64,000 bases of DNA from Morella rubra. Lineage: Eukaryota; Streptophyta; Magnoliopsida; Fagales; Myricaceae. Positions 1 to 11,062 of the stretch are shown here, piece after piece. The translations under genes and the position numbers were made by a program. The stretch is taken from assembly GCA_003952965.2 (NCBI GenBank), contig CM025849.1:8148027-8212026 (forward strand), written 5' to 3'. Every line of letters begins with the position of its first letter. Within the stretch, counting starts at the first letter, position 1. The notes below the pieces were generated by a model. The model saw only the letters and a list, made by a program, of their open reading frames with translations. It ran no database searches and had not been told where the DNA came from.

Positions 1-513
1 CTCTTTGGGAGTATGCGTGGGCCTCTCCTAAAACCTCGGGTCTGTATTTTCCTGTATTTTTTTTGGTAGAAAATTTACTCCTTGCTATATCGAGGGTATG
101 CATGCAGGCCTCCCTTTATGACCATATCTCCTGATTTTGACATTTTTCTTTGTTTTTTTTTTTTTGGGAAATGGAAACTCCATTCAAATTTAGACATATT
201 TTACGATAACATTAAATAGGTTGGTACGTAATAAAATCGGTTAGAGATTCTTGTTGGAATTAACGATGAAATCTGGATGGATACGCCAATAATTAAGACT
301 TATGCTGGTCTTCCATTACGTGGCGTTATGCTTTGGGAAGGGCAGTCATGGAGCAACTATCAGTGATCCGTCCGGCAAAAATGGTAAGCCATTTGTCATA
401 CCGGTAGACAAGTGTCGCTTTTCCTGCACACATAAAATGGATAGCCATCAGCTGCCGGATTTGCACATAGTTTCTGCAAGATAGGCCGGAGAAAGTGAAA
501 GACAGAAAGGATC

Positions 514-797
514 ATGGGTTTCCAAGCTCGGCTGCTCTTCTTCTTCTTGTTACTTACCTTTGCCATACTCTGCTTTGCTCGCAAAGTTCCTTTAGGTCTA
601 TGTATATACGTTTCTTTATTCTTTTCAACAGAGCTGTGTCGTTTGAATTTGGTTAAAGCCAAATGTCTCAAGCTAACAAAAGCATGCATGAATGCATGTT
701 TTGTTGTAAATTATTTACAGGGAATGAGAACAGTTTGGTCACCGACGACTATGATGGTCCTTTATTCTTTTCACATCAGAGCTCATGTCGTCGATGA
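514..797 (+). CDS. PSY-like secreted peptide precursor 1 (two exons)
   Basis: Proposed exons are 514-595 and 721-797, joined in phase 1, giving a precursor of about 52 residues. The N-terminus is a strong signal peptide (MGFQARLLFFFLLLTFAILC) ending near C-F-A-R. The donor is G|GTCTAT and the acceptor TTTACAG|G. Exon 2 encodes T-D-D-Y-D-G-P, matching the start of the PSY (plant peptide containing sulfated tyrosine) core, whose Asp-Tyr is a tyrosylprotein sulfotransferase site. The usual Ser-Ala-Asn-x-x-His-Asp-Pro tail is replaced by a short unrelated tail ending C-R-R. Signal peptide and intron phase agree with PSY locus 2 in this unit. It may be a diverged PSY gene, or one damaged by duplication of its last exon just downstream. 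The exon model is inferred. Confidence 0.5.
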
Positions 798-879
798 TCT
801 GTGAAAATACTCTGTACTTAATTTCTATCTTTCTTTTTCCACTCTCTTGAATCTAACAGATCTCATTTCGATCGGTGTC

Positions 880-1040
880 GTATTGAATTTGGTTAAAGCC
901 AAATGAGTCAAGCTAACACATGCATGCATGTATGTCGTGTTATTAATTTTTATTAATTAATGAAAAACAGTTTGGTCACCGATGAGACTATGATGGTCCT
1001 AGGGCTAATCCCAGACAAAGCCACATCCTCCTCATGCTCG
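880..1040 (+). pseudogene. Duplicated, broken last exon of PSY-like gene 1
   Basis: The stretch repeats the intron end and second exon of the upstream PSY-like gene: the motif gaatttggttaaagccaaat recurs at 646 and 884, and the tttggtcaccga motif of exon 2 recurs near 970. Dropping two extra bases in gatgagactat would give a D-Y-D-G-P-R-A-N-P core, closer to canonical PSY than the intact exon. As read, the frame is broken. In copy 2 the corresponding stretch (22170-22380) is scrambled and lacks this core. Confidence 0.4.
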
Positions 1041-1075
1041 AATGCCTACATGGTTTCAAGTATAATTAATTTGAC

Positions 1076-3215
1076 TATATTATCTTTATAAGTTCTCATT
1101 TAATCAGATCTATTTAATGTTTTTAATGGTTGCATGCAATTAATTAACAAAACTTACGAATTCCTAATATTTTTTAATTTTTTATGATAATTATGTTTAG
1201 AAAATTTATAAAATCTTTGGATGAGGATGAAATCTTGTACAGGGGCCATGAAGATCTATCAACCTCATATTATGGCCAAAATTTGAATTTATTATTATTT
1301 TTAACAATTTTGGCGCCCAAAGCATGGTTAATGCACTTCCCTCCTCCCCAAAATTTAAAAAAACTAATCCTAACTTCTTTAACCTGATCATGTAGTATGG
1401 GTGTGGGCCTAAAACTACAGGGGCCGGAAAGAGAATATGATCTGAATTATATTACAAGCTGAGACGGACTCATTTTATAGGAAAGCATCTCACACGGCCC
1501 TACACAGTCCAGGGGCTAATCCTAAACATGGTCCACGACATCCTGGGCTGTCCTCCTTCAGGTATAAATAAATAGGTCCATAATTTTTACTAGTATGTAC
1601 ATTTGTCTCACTGTCCGTACTCAAAATTCCATTCTTCTTTGATCGTCCGGTTGGCCACAATTCACTGATCCGGCAGACATTTTTCTTTGGAAATCAATCC
1701 ACATAAGACTGTGACTAGAACCCTATGGCTTGCTCTCGACGACAGTTCGAAGTATTGTAGTCCTATTAAGTTTTGGTAGCCCCGGTGCCATGTGGAATTT
1801 TTAAGTTTAAGTGGTGGTGGACTTGGACCTGGCTTCATGATGGTCTATTCCTCGAGGACTTTTTTTTAAAAAAAAAGAAGAAGAAGAATTCTAATTTGGA
1901 AGATTTCTTCACTAACTTTTGATTTAATTTTGCAGGAGATCCATCATAGTACTCTTCCTTGATGGTTTCTTTGTTGAACTAAATAATGTGGCCACATGTT
2001 CATTTGGCACTTTGTTCAAATAAAGTGAGTTTATATGATCTTGGCAAGTTGGCCCTTTATGGCTAATCTTTCTATTTCTCTCTCTTTTTCTCTCTCCTGC
2101 TGATTTACATAATTTATTGCTGACATCAAGCTTATCTTTTATATAGGATTCATTTTATTGTGAAGTAGGGTGAGAGAGAGATTTGGCCCCGTTAATGTGG
2201 ATTCATTTTGGTTTTTTCTCGAAAATAAAATAAAATTTTAAATACATATATTGATGATGATTGGGATACACCTGCATTATCAAGGGTGCAAAATTATGTT
2301 ACTAGGTTATCACAATATAAACAATAAAGGCTAATGTAGGAAAATCCCAACCAATATTGGAATTTCAAAATTGGCGGTTATGATTGAAAAAAATCACTTG
2401 AACTTAAGACCAAAGAGTAGGGCAGAAAACAAAGGAGTGTAAAAAGCTATCCATTATTGGTTCTTTTGTAGCTGGATCTTCCGAAACCACAAGAATCTTG
2501 CAACCTGATTACAATATCGTTAATTAATCATCTCCTTAGTCTAATTACTTAGCAAAAGTATAAATATTACCATTGGGTCCCTAGGATATCCCAAATTTCT
2601 TAATAGAGAGTAATTAGCTTATAATATTATGAAGTCCCTATCCTATTGAGAGTTACAAATATTCCTTTTATTAGAGTGGGGTACTTAAGGCTTATGCCTA
2701 ATTAAAATCTGACTCAAATTCTTCTGATTACTTCGGAAGGAGACATCCAGATATTGTTTTTAAGTGCTCTTAAAGAAACCATCAAACTATCAATCAGAAA
2801 AAAGACAGTTTTGACCAATTAATGCATTAACCTACGACCTACGACCAGTGCTATGTATATAACCTATTAATGGTTATCATGGTTGATTCATGTCCCAAAT
2901 CTCTGCAAAAATATAAAGATATATGCAATTCTCCAGAGTCAACGTGACAGTAGTTAGTTAAATATTCGTGTGTCTTCATTAAGTAAATTCCATATGTTGT
3001 ACGTTACGTCTTTATTTATTTTATTTTTTTTTAAAAATGGAACTAGAAATTACGGCAATTCTATTGGAATTTTTAATTTCAATTTTAAAAATTGTTAAAA
3101 ATAATTTCAAATTTCAATATATGGCGTAATCGGAACTGAATTTTTAAAACCGGAAGAGGAACCTTGCCCACCCCTGAATTCAATAACATGGAAAGCCGTT
3201 TTATGTCTCGTGTCT
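1076..3215. other. No gene recognised
   Basis: AT-rich sequence without a convincing coding exon. Short open frames near 1184-1391 on both strands show no domain or splice context. There is a CT-rich run near 2070-2100. Confidence 0.6.
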
Positions 3216-3480
3216 AAACAAAATCTATGGACTGCATCGTGTTAGACCGGGCATGCACATATGGACTTGACCGTGTGAGAAAAATACCATGCACTAAAGA
3301 ATAATATAATTGCTACTTTTCAAATAGAAAAGGAAGCTGTTCCCTTTTCCGGGAAAGAAAGCGACGTCGCCCGCCCGCGGCAACTCCACACATAGGCGTC
3401 GAACGTGGCACCCACATTCGGAAACGTACGTCAACTCCTATCTGGCAATAATTGCTTGACTGTTTTTGGTCCTATAAATG
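3216..3480 (+). promoter_or_regulatory. Promoter of PSY gene 2, related to promoter of PSY gene 3
   Basis: This block aligns by eye along its length with 10672-11002, upstream of PSY gene 3. Shared landmarks are the ggactgcatcg start, a gacttgaccgtgtgag motif holding a W-box core (TTGACC), the cattcggaaacg and cgtcaactcctatctggcaa motifs, and a TATA box (TATAAAT at 3473-3479) inside ggtcctataaatggagatga. Homology continues through the 5' leader (ctcaaccag). The TATA box fixes transcription to the + strand, starting near 3500. Confidence 0.6.
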
Positions 3481-3701
3481 GAGATGATGACCAACTTGGT
3501 TTATTGGGGTGAGAGGGCCTCAACCAGCAGCAGAGGGAGGCGATGTGTTTAGCTCGAAACACCATTTCGCTTTCAGGTATATATATTATGTGTCTCTTCC
3601 TTCAATGTTTATAGCTTTCTATAAATCTCTCATATCAATTGGAGCGGGAACAATATAAAGTATGATTGCGTAACTCATGTAGATGCAGCATGCATTGTAA
3701 G

Positions 3702-4531
3702 ATGAAGTTCTTCACAATTTCAATCTGTCTTCTAGGTCTGACATTTGGTAAAAAGGTTACTAATATCGATAAGAAAATATAATTTAAATAACAAATATAA
3801 ATTTAAAAATTTAGAATAAATGATAATTTCACAATGGTATTGGAACAAAAGTATTGAGTTCGAAAATATACACTTAATAAAACCTGCCAAAACAATTTCG
3901 AATAGGAGTCCCCACTGTCATTTTTGACACATTGAGTTAAAGAACTTTCAAATTTTATCAATTCACACCCATAAAAAAGATTTAATTGTTAAAATCGTGC
4001 CACATGTACGTGTTATAAATGAGTCATGTGGTATGGTTTTAACCATACTCGAATTTTATTTTAGAGCGCAATTGAGTGATTTTAAAAGTTTAGGAGTTTA
4101 ATGTATCAAAATTTGTAGTTGTGAGCCTATTTAGGATTTTTTTAATAGTTTAGGGTCACTTTTCCCTGCACATCTATAAATAACATGGCATAAAGTATAA
4201 AATCACATTAGTGGAATTTCTTAAAATAATTATTTTATATTTCCCAACAGAACACTCCAATTAAAGCGTCCATGTAACAAATCGTATTTGTTCTGACTGA
4301 AAAAAAAGGGTAGGAAATGAAGGTTCTAGTTATTAATTTGATGTATTAATTGGTCGACAAAATTGTCTCTATATATTAACCAAATATTGGGGGAATTATG
4401 CTATATATATAGGGAACAAAATCATGTCGGCCACGGATGGAATATCCTTGATGGCCATAAGGGTCGATGACTACGATGAACCATCAGCAAACCGTGGACA
4501 TGATCCTTGTAAGGGTGGTCGGAAAGGATGA
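3702..4531 (+). CDS. PSY-family sulfated peptide precursor 2 (two exons)
   Basis: Proposed exons are 3702-3747 and 4413-4531, joined in phase 1 at a Gly codon, for 54 residues and a TGA at 4529-4531. Exon 1 encodes a short signal peptide (M-K-F-F then a hydrophobic run to about residue 15). Exon 2 encodes a spacer and the PSY core D-D-Y-D-E-P-S-A-N-R-G-H-D-P, then a basic tail ending G-R-K-G. In Arabidopsis PSY1 the equivalent segment is processed, Tyr-sulfated and Pro-hydroxylated, and promotes growth from the apoplast. An alternative first exon (ATG at 3543, donor after 3576) lies nearer the promoter and joins in the same phase but has no signal peptide. Exon 2 is firm; the first-exon choice is inferred. 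The intron contains a fold-back element. Confidence 0.65.
3900..4180. repeat. Fold-back element in intron of PSY gene 2
   Basis: Imperfect long palindrome centred near 4017. The inner arms gttaaaatcgtgccacatg (about 3990-4008) and its near reverse complement (about 4024-4043) pair well, and the outer arms with aaattttatcaattcac pair more loosely. No coding capacity is seen. It resembles the element at 13810-14090. Confidence 0.45.
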
Positions 4532-4958
4532 GAAATACGTCTCTAATTAATGAGTTGACGGTGCAACTTGCATTTCTTCCTGCATATATAAAAGTTGCAA
4601 TATCATTCATCGATCGCAAAGATATTGCTCGTGTTCTCTGACTTGTTTTGCATTGTACCATGGAGGCGTGACGATTTTTTTATTTACGAATTTGAACAAA
4701 TATTGTTACTTTCTTTCCTAGTGTCCAAGGTTTGTGTAATCTAAAATTTTATCTAAAATAATCTTTCTCCCCATTAAATTATTATTTTTTACGGTAATAA
4801 ATATAAAAAATTCATTTAATCATCTCTATCTTCATTTTATCACACTACTGCATGTGCTCCTTTTCAATTTGATACATTGTCTCCCAAATTACAAATATAT
4901 TATAGTTCAGCCCCGTAATTAAGCTAATATTCTAACTTCACGCCCGTATAGATATCTG

Positions 4959-6028
4959 CTCTACAACATATTTTGGTTTTTGGGACTTTTCCATCCCAAA
5001 AAACCCAAATTCCATCCCAAAAGCCTTTCTGGGATGGAATTTGCCCGTCGCACCAGGTGTCCCAATAAGTCCGTTATAAAAGGTTTTTTAGGATGAAAAA
5101 TTTATTTCATCCAAAAAACACCATTTTGGGACAGATATATTTCAACATTTTGAACACTACATCCAATCGTTCGAATGCTACATCCATTTGCAACTATTCA
5201 AACGCTAAATTCATCCGTTCGAACATTGCATCCAACAGACACATACGTTCTAACGGTGGACTGTTCAATTTTTCATCCAACAATAAAACATTATTATGTT
5301 CTAACAGTGGAATAATCATTGATGAACTGTTCGAACACTGAAACAACGAGAAAACCGTCTTCGTCTTCTCCTTGTCCTTCTCCTCCCTTTTCTTCTTCCT
5401 CTCCTCCTCTTTCCTCTTCTTCTTTTTCTTCTTCTCCTTCTTTTTCTTAATCTTCTTCTTCGTCTTCTTCTTCTTCACTCTCTTGTTTTTCGTCCTTTTA
5501 TTTTGATTTCTTGTGAGGTGTTCTAATAGTGTTTAAAAATGTTTCAATGGAAAAAGTTGTAATTTTGGCGCTTAATTATTTATTTTCATTCCAACCTCGT
5601 TTGAACAGTATTTAAAGGCATTCCAAAGAAAAAATGGGTAATTTTGGCGCTTAATTTTTTATTTTCATTCAAAATCCGTTCGAACGGTATATTTAAGCGT
5701 TCAAAAGGAAAAAAATGAGATAATTTAGGAGCTTAATTTTTTTTTTATTCAAACCTCATTCGAACGGTTATTTAGAAGCATTCAATGGAAAGTGATAAGT
5801 ATTCGAATGGTAAGTGATAAGCGTTCAAACTTTTTTCTTAGGATGCATTAATGAGGTTTCGTCCAAAAGATTTCCAACCATCTAACGGTCATGTGTGTGT
5901 TCGAATGGATTTTAGAGTTCGGACAAATTTGTCTATAAAAAGCCTCTTTTTAGGGACGGCACAAAAATTTGTCCCTAAAATTTTTTTTTTGGAACGGTTT
6001 TACATAAAAAATCAAATCTGTTGTGGTG
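4959..6028. mobile_element. Non-autonomous CACTA (En/Spm-like) element
   Basis: The left end CTCTACAACATATTTTG and the reverse complement of the right end CACCACAACAGATTTG are variants of the CACTACAACA terminus of plant CACTA transposons. A 3-bp target duplication, CTG, flanks it (4956-4958 and 6029-6031), as this superfamily produces. The interior has repeated subterminal motifs (ttcgaacggt, ggcgcttaatt), inverted gggac/gtccc motifs near both ends, and a pyrimidine-rich CTT/CTC run at about 5360-5480. There is no transposase, so it would depend on an autonomous partner. Length is 1070 bp. Confidence 0.75.
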
Positions 6029-6394
6029 CTGATATAGCTATTTCTAATAAATTGCTATTACTTGTTGGGAAGGAAATGGTCTGATCAGCTATAGCACATG
6101 CTTGCACGATCGATCCGTTAAACTTGCATGAGGTTTCGGTGTTAAGGCAGCAAAAGAGCTTAAAAAATCGCGTTGACCCTGGATCCATGCAATTAGTTAG
6201 CCCACTGGCAACTGATTGGGGCCACAATTATAGCCGCACGTATTGACTGGAAATTAAGCTTCGAATGAAATATAATCCGATTTTTGAAGTATAAAAATCC
6301 TTAGCCGACGGTACAATCAATTCGTGATTGGTACGTGCACATGATCATATTCCTTCACAAATCATATAATTACAAAAGGAAGGTTTGCCAGAGC

Positions 6395-6460
6395 AACTTC
6401 GTTGACCAGAAATTGGACATCTAAAAAAATGGTACAATTGCTTATAGTTGACCAAGATTA
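6395..6460 (+). promoter_or_regulatory. Paired W-boxes upstream of the TNL gene
   Basis: TTGACC occurs at 6402-6407 and 6448-6453, about 230 and 185 bp before the TNL start codon. W-boxes bind WRKY factors and are common in defence gene promoters. The first sits in gcaacttcgttgaccagaaa, which resembles gcaactccgttgaccaaaaa upstream of PSY gene 3 (TTGACC at 10847-10852). Confidence 0.4.
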
Positions 6461-6635
6461 AGACAGATAGGATGCACATGCAACTGCTGACTATCAAAAC
6501 GATGTGTTTATAATATCTGACCTAGCTACGGACAGCTTCTTCAGACATACAATATCTGATCTGTTAACTCAGAGAACTAGAGATCTCCTTTTTCAGTTTC
6601 AGTTAAACTCAGTCAATTACAAGCACCTCATTTCT

Positions 6636-9547
6636 ATGGCTGCTCAAAACCTTCTATCGTCTTCAAAACATCACTGGAATCACGATGTCTTCCTAAGTTT
6701 TAGAGGTGAGGACACCCGCAAGAATTTTACCGATCACCTCTACACTGCCTTGGTGCAAGTTGGAGTTCGCACCTTTCAGGACGATGAGGAGCTTCGAAGA
6801 GGGAAGAACATCACTACCGGACTACTCAATGCGATTCGTGGATCAAAGATGTCCGTTGTCGTTTTTTCCAAAGGTTATGCCTCTTCTACGTGGTGCCTTG
6901 ATGAGCTCGTGGAGATTCTACACTGTAAGAATACCAAAACCCACGCTCTTTTCCCCATATTTTATCATGTGAACCCAGCAGAGGTCCGAAAGCAGAGCGG
7001 AACTTTTGCCGAAGCATTCGCTTGCCACGAAGAGCGGTTTCAGGTGGATATGGAGAGGGTAAAGAGGTGGAGAGCAGCACTAACAGAAGCTGCTAGCTAT
7101 TCTGGTTGGGATCTCGAAAGTGTTGCAAACGGGTATTGTGCTATAGTCTCTTATACGCTTGTTCATAGATTTTTTTTAGTTCGTTTTTGTACTCTCTTTT
7201 CATTTCTTTTCTCTTAAATGTTAGAGGAAACCGATTTGAAAACCATTCATATATAGAAAAGTTGGTTCTTGAGTTTTTATTTTTTGGCATGCGATTCATG
7301 AGTAGGGACGAAAAACTATACGTATATATATAGATGTATCTATACAAAAATTCCTAATAAATTAAAATGACTTAATTGCTAGTGATGATGTATTGGTCTC
7401 TTATAACTAACATCAAAATTTGGTACTAATAGAAAGTAAATGATCAGGTATGAAGCAAAGTTCAACAAGGAGATTGTTCAAGAAATATTGGGCAAATTGA
7501 AGCGCGCTCACTTGCATGTTGCCAAACACCCAATAGGAATAAATCCTCGTGTAGAAAATGTAAAGACTTTGTTAGATATAGAAAGAGACGAGGTTCTCAG
7601 TGTTGGCATCTATGGAATAGGTGGAATAGGTAAAACTACCTTAGCCAAAGCTGTCTATAACGAAATACGTGATGGATTCGAAGGAAGCAGTTGTCTTTTG
7701 AACATTAAAGAAACTTCACAACAACCTAATGGTTTGGTTCAGTTACAAAGACAACTTCTTTTGGATACATTGATCATGAAGAAGGAAAACTTGATGATTT
7801 CGAGCGTTGATAGAGGGATCAATTTGATCAAAAAAACCCTTCAACGCAAAAAGATTCTTGTTGTTCTTGATGACGTGGATCAGTTGGAACAAGTGTACGC
7901 ATTGGTTGGAAACTTTGATTGGTTTGGTCGGGGAAGTAAAATCATTGTGACGACTAGAGATGAACATTTGTTGACTCAACTAGGGGTAAATGAAAAATAT
8001 GAAGTTGAAGAACTGGCCGACTCCGACTCTCTTCAACTTTTTAGTTGGCACGCTTTCAAGATGGCCAATCCAATTGAAGACTACCATGAGCTTTCTGTTG
8101 CTGTAGTAAGTTATACTCGAGGGCTTCCATTAGCTCTTGAAGTTCTTGGTTCCTATCTATTAGGAAGAAGCACTATTGAATGGAAAAGTGCATTAGAAAA
8201 GTTACAAAAAAATCCTCACCATAATATTAATAAAATATTCAAAATAAGCTTTGATTCCCTGGATGATACAACAACAGAGATATTCCTTGATATTGCTTGT
8301 TTTTTCATTGGTATGGAAAAAGAATATGTCAACAGAATCTTCCAAGGATGTGATCTTTTTCCAGATATTGGTATTAATATTCTCATGCAAAGGTCTCTTG
8401 TGACAATTGATTATCATAATAAGTTGAGGATGCACGATCTGATTCGAGATATGGGAAGGGAGATTGTTCGTGAAAGGTCGCCTTATGATCTCAACAGACG
8501 CAGTAGATTGTGGTTTCACGATGACGTGCTAAAAGTGCTGATGGAACATACGGTAGGAGACCTTTATATTTATATGTGGATATAGGAATATACATCGGAA
8601 CATTTATTTATGCTATCTTGGTATGCATTTGAGTTTATCCATTAACTCTTTTTAAGCATCTACCATAGCATAAAAATGTATCCGTATTTGTATCATATTG
8701 AACCTAATGCGTTTGTATTTTAATAGGGATCGGATGCAGTGGAGGGTCTTGTCCTAAATTTACCCGTGTTTAAAGATGTACATTTGAAAACTAAAGCATT
8801 TGCAAACATGAAGAATTTGAGGCTGCTCCAAATCAATAATGTACATCTCACAGGGCGCTCCAAGCATCTTCCCAAAGAGCTAAGATGGCTATGTTGGCAT
8901 AAGTGCCCCCTAAGGGTTCTACCACTAAATTTTCATCTTGATAATCTTGTTGTGCTTGACATGCAGCACAACAATATCAAACAAGTGTGGCAGGAGAACA
9001 GAGTATACCAACTCTTCTTATGGATTTTATTGATACTTTGAATTTTGACTTCCCAACTAACAAGAACTATTTTTTCATCGATGTAAATTTTTTGTTTTCA
9101 CAGATACTAAAGAAGTTGAAGGTGCTCAATCTTAGCTATTGCAAGAATCTTATCAGATCACCGTACTTCTTGCAAGTTCCACATCTGGAGATGTTAATAC
9201 TTGAAGAATGCACAAACTTGGTTGAGCTTCATGAGTCTATCGAACATTTGCAGGAGCTTGTTTTTTTGAATTTAAAAGGGTGCACAGACCTTCGATATCT
9301 TCCTAGCAACATTTCTACCTTAAAATCTTTGGAGAGGCTCAATTTGTCTGGGTGCCTAAATGTTGATAAGTTACCTGAGAAACTGGGCAATATGATGGCT
9401 TCAAAAGAGTTGTCATCCTCCTCTAGTCCTTTGAAGAACTCCAAAAGTTTCCTTCGAATTCCCAAAACTTTTCTACGAGCTCCAGTCCTTGGATTTCGTC
9501 CTCTGGGAAGATTAATTCTTAGTAATTGTGATTTGTCCGAAGATTAG
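6636..9547 (+). CDS. TIR-NB-LRR immune receptor, truncated by stop in LRR exon
   Basis: Exons 6636-7132, 7448-8552, 8727-9002 and 9104-9547 splice in phase (2,0,0) to 773 residues. TIR (16-165) has D-V-F-L-S-F-R-G-E-D-T, W-C-L-D-E-L with the putative NADase Glu90, and F-Y-H-V-N-P. NB-ARC has P-loop G-I-Y-G-I-G-G-I-G-K-T-T (Lys228), kinase-2 V-V-L-D-D-V-D, T-T-R-D, G-L-P-L at about 391, F-L-D-I-A-C-F-F and M-H-D at 494-496. LRRs follow from 535. A TAG at 9545-9547 interrupts exon 4, whose frame stays open for another 120 codons. TNLs act in the cytoplasm or nucleus as effector-triggered NADases. The start was chosen as the usual M-A-A-Q just before the TIR; an upstream ATG at 6504 is in frame. 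It could be a functional truncated TNL or a pseudogene. Confidence 0.85.
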
Positions 9548-10486
9548 ATCCCAATTGATCTTGGGAGTTTATCTTCACTTCAAGCCTTGGATTTATCAGG
9601 AAACAATTTTCATAACTTGCCTCCTTCCATTAATCAACTTCATCAATTACAATATTTATATATGAATCAATGTAGATCTCTTCAGTCAATTTCAGGACTC
9701 CCAACAAAAATAGAGACCCTATTTGCATATGGCTGCTCTTCAATCGAAAGCCTCTCATTTTTGTCGAGTTCAGAATTAGCTGTTCTTTTCCTTCAAGGTT
9801 GCAGCAAACTGGTTGAGATTCAGGGCTTAGTGTTGGATTCTAATTCAAGCATTAACTTGCATGGATGCGATAATCTGTCATCTGATTTTAAGGCGAGTCT
9901 TCTACAGGTTCATTCTCTGTCTCTAGCTGTGTCTCTCTGATGTGAACAATGTTTTATGTTTGTTCCGAAACAATGTTCGTCGGCCAAGTCTACTCGTTGT
10001 AACCGTGAAGTTTCCTCCCTGGGAATGAGATTCCAAATTGGTTTATCCATCAAGAATTGGATCTTCAATTTCCTTACATTTGCCTTCAGTTTCAGAGGGA
10101 AAGATTTGCATGATATCTGCGGAGTTTATTCATGCAAAGCATTCGATCCATGGGGGCCTACATTTAATGTGATAATTCATAACAAAACTAGAGGCTACAG
10201 TGAAGCTTTTTTGCCGGCTGGACTAGTTTTCTTACCTATAAATGATTCAGAGGATATGTTTCTATTCCGGTGGCAAGTTGTTAGAAACAAAATGGTGGTG
10301 CGCAGATTAAGCGGTCTAAAATTTGTGGAGATTATTAGAAATGGAGATGAAATTGAGGTGTCCTTTGTACTTGGGATCGGGACTGAAGCGAAGAAGTGTG
10401 GAGTCCATTTAGTGGTTGATGAGCCAAAAGTAGTAGATATTCATGCAAGTGCAGACCAACAATATGTCATTGATGATACTTTCTAG
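9548..10486 (+). pseudogene. Downstream LRR and C-JID remnant of the TNL
   Basis: Past the TAG the frame stays open through further LRRs (I-P-I-D-L-G, L-D-L-S-G-N-N-F, then C-S-K-L-V-E-I) to a donor after 9907 (cttctacag|gt). A post-LRR C-JID domain follows at about 10013-10486, where C-G-V-Y-S, F-L-P-A-G and V-K-K/K-C-G-V-H-like signatures are visible. Near its start the reading shifts frame at least twice: P-G-N-E-I-P-N-W-F in one frame, G-S-S-I-S-L-H-L-P in a second, and G-K-D-L-H-D-I-C-G in a third. So even readthrough of the stop would not give a normal C-JID unless splicing skips these shifts. Both unit copies carry the same lesions. Confidence 0.7.
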
Positions 10487-10671
10487 TGCTAGCTAGCTAC
10501 AGATGATCATGAGGTCTCTGGAGGTGAGGACTGATGTAGTCATGTAGATTTTCTTTTTATTGGTAATTAGTCCTAAGCAAGCTTGTATTATCAACACAGA
10601 GTTCCAATATCCTTATTTATTTCCTTCTTTGTATTATGAACTTGAATTTTTGCTTACGAAAAGATTAAATC

Positions 10672-11002
10672 AGTGGACTGCATCGTTTTAGACCAGGCGT
10701 GCACTGTAAGATGAAAGCATGGACTTGACCGTGTGAGACCAATGCCATGCATTGCAGAATAATATGATTGCTACTTTTGAATTAGAAAAGGAAGTTGTTT
10801 CCCTTTCTGGGAAAGTAAGCGACGCTGGCCCCCGACGGCAACTCCGTTGACCAAAAAATGAACGGCTAGGATATATGCTCTACGTCGGAAGGGTGTTCAG
10901 GCGTCAAACGTGGCACCCACATTCGGAAACGGACGTCAACTCCTATCTGGCAATGATAATTGTGTGGCATTTTTTTTTCCTACCCTTTTTGGTCCTATAA
11001 AT
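10672..11002 (+). promoter_or_regulatory. Promoter of PSY gene 3
   Basis: Homologous to 3216-3480. It has TTGACC at 10847-10852 and a second TTGACC core in gacttgaccgtgtgag near 10730. The TATA box TATAAAT is at 10996-11002, 61 bp before the ATG. Compared with the PSY 2 promoter it carries an insertion around the W-box (gttgaccaaaaaatgaacgg). Confidence 0.6.
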
Positions 11003-11062
11003 GGAGATGAGCAACTTGCTTTACTGGGGTCAGAAAGCCTCAACCAGTAGCAGGGGAAGGAG

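Noticed and set aside
4422..4661. Minus-strand open frame of 79 codons
   Set aside because: Shadow of PSY gene 2 exon 2 on the opposite strand.
5194..5478. Lys/Glu-rich minus-strand open frame
   Set aside because: It is the reverse complement of a CTT/CTC low-complexity run within the CACTA element.
6706..6972. 88-codon open frame overlapping the TIR exon
   Set aside because: Alternate-frame shadow of the TNL first exon.
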